A stretch of DNA of 64,000 nt, taken from an uncultured Clostridia bacterium (GTDB lineage Bacteria; Bacillota; Clostridia; Oscillospirales; Ruminococcaceae). Positions 61,936 to 64,000 of the stretch are shown in pieces. The notes beneath the pieces were generated by a model. That model saw only the letters and a list, made by a program, of their open reading frames with translations, was not told where the DNA came from and did not search any database. The translations under genes were made by a program, and so were the position numbers. The stretch lies in contig CANQUM010000001.1 of NCBI GenBank assembly GCA_947627045.1, positions 124,001 to 188,000 on the forward strand, written 5' to 3'. The first letter of the stretch is position 1. The number at the start of each line of letters is the position of its first letter.

Positions 61936-61964
61936 TTGAAATAATTGTTATTGTATGTTATAAT
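61936..61964 (+). promoter_or_regulatory. Sigma-A promoter for miaB
   Basis: TTGAAA - 17 nt - TATAAT. Confidence 0.7.
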
Positions 61965-61995
61965 ACACTATATATAATTAAAAGGGAGTTTTATT

Positions 61996-63381
61996 TTGGA
62001 AAATAAGACTATATGTTGTGTAAATAAAGATTTTTCAATTGATAATTTAAAAAGATTGATTCTTGATATTTACGGAGATAATACTCCGCTTTGCTATTTA
62101 CATTCTTTTGGCTGTCAGCAGAACGCTACTGACGGCGAAAAGCTGAAAAACTTAATTTCAAAAATCGGATATAAGTTTACAGATAGTACAGAAAATGCTT
62201 CTCTAATCATCTTGAACACCTGTGCAGTTAGAGAACACGCTGAAGACAGAGTTTTCGGCAATATAGGAAGATTTAAGCGTCTTAAAGAAGAAAAACCGAA
62301 TACTGTCATATGTATATGCGGGTGTATGGCTCAGCAAAAGCATATTGCTGAAAGAATTAAACAAAATTACCGTCAGGTCGATTTGGTATTCGGGACGTTT
62401 GCATATAATCAGTTTTACGAAATGCTTTATGAAGTTTTAAATACAAAAAAGCGCATTTTTAATATTTCCGAACAGGAAAGCGATATAAATGAGAATTTAA
62501 AACAGCTTAGAGACAGTAAGATAAAGGCGTCAGTTCCTATAATGTATGGATGTAACAATTTCTGCACATATTGTATAGTGCCGTATGTAAGGGGCAGAGA
62601 GCGGTCGAGAGCGGTCGAGGCGGTTTTTGACGAGGTATCAGGCTTAGTAAAAGACGGCTATAAAGAAATAACATTACTTGGTCAGAATGTAAATTCATAC
62701 AGCTATGGATTTCCAAAACTTTTGAGAAAGCTGAATACCATACAAGGTGATTTCAGAATACGCTTTATGAGTTCTCACCCTAAAGATGCAACACACGAGC
62801 TTATTGATACAATACTTGAATGTGAAAAAGTATGCAAGCATTTGCATTTGCCTATGCAATCGGGCTGTAACAGAATTCTCAAAGAAATGAACAGAAATTA
62901 TACTATTGAAGAATATGCAGAAATTATTGATTACGCAAGAAGTAAAAAACCCGATTTTTCATTTACAAGCGATATAATTGTTGGTTTTCCGGGAGAAACA
63001 TATGAGGAATTCTGCGAAACTAAGGAAGCTGTAAAGAGATTTAGATTCGATAATATATATTCATTCGTATACTCAAAGAGAAGCGGTACAAAGGCTGCAT
63101 TAATGGAAGACAATATAAGCAGTAAGCAAAAGGGTTTGTGGCTTAGAGAGCTTTTGCTTGAACACCGTGAAGTAAATGTTGAGTGGATGTCACGGTTTGT
63201 CGGCAAGACTTTAAGGATTTTGGTTGATAAAGAGGGCAGGACTTCAGACGAACATCTTCAGGGAAGGTCTGATGAAAATATTATTGTCGAGTTTATAGGC
63301 GGTAAAGAGCTTATCGGCAGCTTTGTAAATGTAAGGATAAACAAAGCAATGAACTGGGCGCTGCTTGGGGAAATTGTTTAA
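61996..63381 (+). CDS. miaB: tRNA-2-methylthio-N6-dimethylallyladenosine synthase
   Basis: YLHSFGCQQNATDGEKLK, MYGCNNFCTYCIVPYVRGRERSR. Confidence 0.96.
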   Translation: MENKTICCVNKDFSIDNLKRLILDIYGDNTPLCYLHSFGCQQNATDGEKLKNLISKIGYKFTDSTENASLIILNTCAVREHAEDRVFGNIGRFKRLKEEKPNTVICICGCMAQQKHIAERIKQNYRQVDLVFGTFAYNQFYEMLYEVLNTKKRIFNISEQESDINENLKQLRDSKIKASVPIMYGCNNFCTYCIVPYVRGRERSRAVEAVFDEVSGLVKDGYKEITLLGQNVNSYSYGFPKLLRKLNTIQGDFRIRFMSSHPKDATHELIDTILECEKVCKHLHLPMQSGCNRILKEMNRNYTIEEYAEIIDYARSKKPDFSFTSDIIVGFPGETYEEFCETKEAVKRFRFDNIYSFVYSKRSGTKAALMEDNISSKQKGLWLRELLLEHREVNVEWMSRFVGKTLRILVDKEGRTSDEHLQGRSDENIIVEFIGGKELIGSFVNVRINKAMNWALLGEIV

Positions 63382-63407
63382 TATATTGATTTTAAAGGAG
63401 ATTTTTT

Positions 63408-63818
63408 ATGACTGTTATTGAAATGGCAAGAGAGCTTGGAAAGGCTCTTCAAGAGGACGAAAGATACAAGAAGTATCAGGAAGCAAAGATCAAAAATGAT
63501 AAGGACGTTGAGCTTCAGAATATGATAGGTGATTTCAATGTAAAGAGAATGCAGCTCAATCAGGAGATGCAAAAGAAAGAAAAAGACGCAGACGCTATGA
63601 AACGCCTTGACGCTGAGTTAAAAGAAGTTTATAACAAAATTATGGCAAATCCCAATATGGCTGAATTTACTGCCGCTCAGGAGAAAGTGGAAAAGCTGAT
63701 AAACTCGGTAAACTTTATTATAAGTATGGCTGCAAACGGTGAAGACCCTATGACCTGTCCTGAGGAGCAGCCTGCAAGCTGCGGAGGAAGCTGTTCTACC
63801 TGCGGAGGCTGTCATTAA
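63408..63818 (+). CDS. YlbF family regulator
   Basis: ALQEDERYKKYQEAK..., C-terminal Cys cluster SCGGSCSTCGGCH; between miaB and mutS. Confidence 0.85.
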   Translation: MTVIEMARELGKALQEDERYKKYQEAKIKNDKDVELQNMIGDFNVKRMQLNQEMQKKEKDADAMKRLDAELKEVYNKIMANPNMAEFTAAQEKVEKLINSVNFIISMAANGEDPMTCPEEQPASCGGSCSTCGGCH

Positions 63819-63858
63819 TCTATAAAAATATTTTCTGATAAAAGGTAAGTGAGTTGAA

Positions 63859-64000
63859 GTGAAGTTAGCTGATGTTGATATATCAAAGCTTTCGCCGATG
63901 ATGCAGAAGTATGTAGAGGTCAAAAAAAATTATATGAATCACATAGTCTTTTACAGGCTTGGAGATTTCTACGAAATGTTTTTTGATGACGCTATTGTTG
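63859..64000 (+). CDS. mutS: DNA mismatch repair protein MutS, N-terminus (runs off window)
   Basis: GTG start: [47 protein letters not shown]. Confidence 0.92.
   Translation, partial: MKLADVDISKLSPMMQKYVEVKKNYMNHIVFYRLGDFYEMFFDDAIV

Overview
The window is about 64 kb of low-GC Firmicutes chromosome. It looks like a spore-forming Clostridia/Ruminococcaceae-type genome, judged from gene content and codon bias only. Most of it is dense, ordinary housekeeping and sporulation gene blocks: spoIVA/sipL-like; a gyrase/topo IV-like pair; pfkA; folT-like; proC; glmS; yicC-remA-gmk-rpoZ-priA-def-fmt-rsmB-rlmN-prpC-prkC-rsgA-thiN-spoVM; rplS-lepB-rbgA-rnhB-yraN; thrC; tig-clpP-clpX; metA; mnmA; glyA; rarA; prfA-sua5-coaE; spoIIGA-sigE-(hsp20)-sigG; tyrS; dnaI/dnaD; miaB-ylbF-mutS. 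No CRISPR array, prophage, transposase or tRNA/rRNA gene was recognised. The items most worth a second look are: (1) a tyrosine-rich (21/151 Tyr) accessory ORF between a Tyr-specifier T-box leader and tyrS, bounded almost exactly by 9-bp direct repeats; (2) a ~236-bp palindrome-rich non-coding element between tyrS and dnaI, flanked by 28-bp exact copies of what looks like one ancestral bidirectional terminator; (3) a zinc-ribbon/PASTA Ser/Thr pseudokinase that has lost the catalytic Lys, HRD and DFG motifs; (4) a tetrahydrofolate-type riboswitch with an SD-sequestering hairpin before a folT-like gene; (5) a CIRCE-hsp20 unit between sigE and sigG; (6) two small genes absent from the ORF track, spoVM (27 aa) and a DUF1540-like Cys-rich protein (54 aa) with a multi-hairpin leader. 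I did not find convincing evidence for an entirely new multi-gene system.
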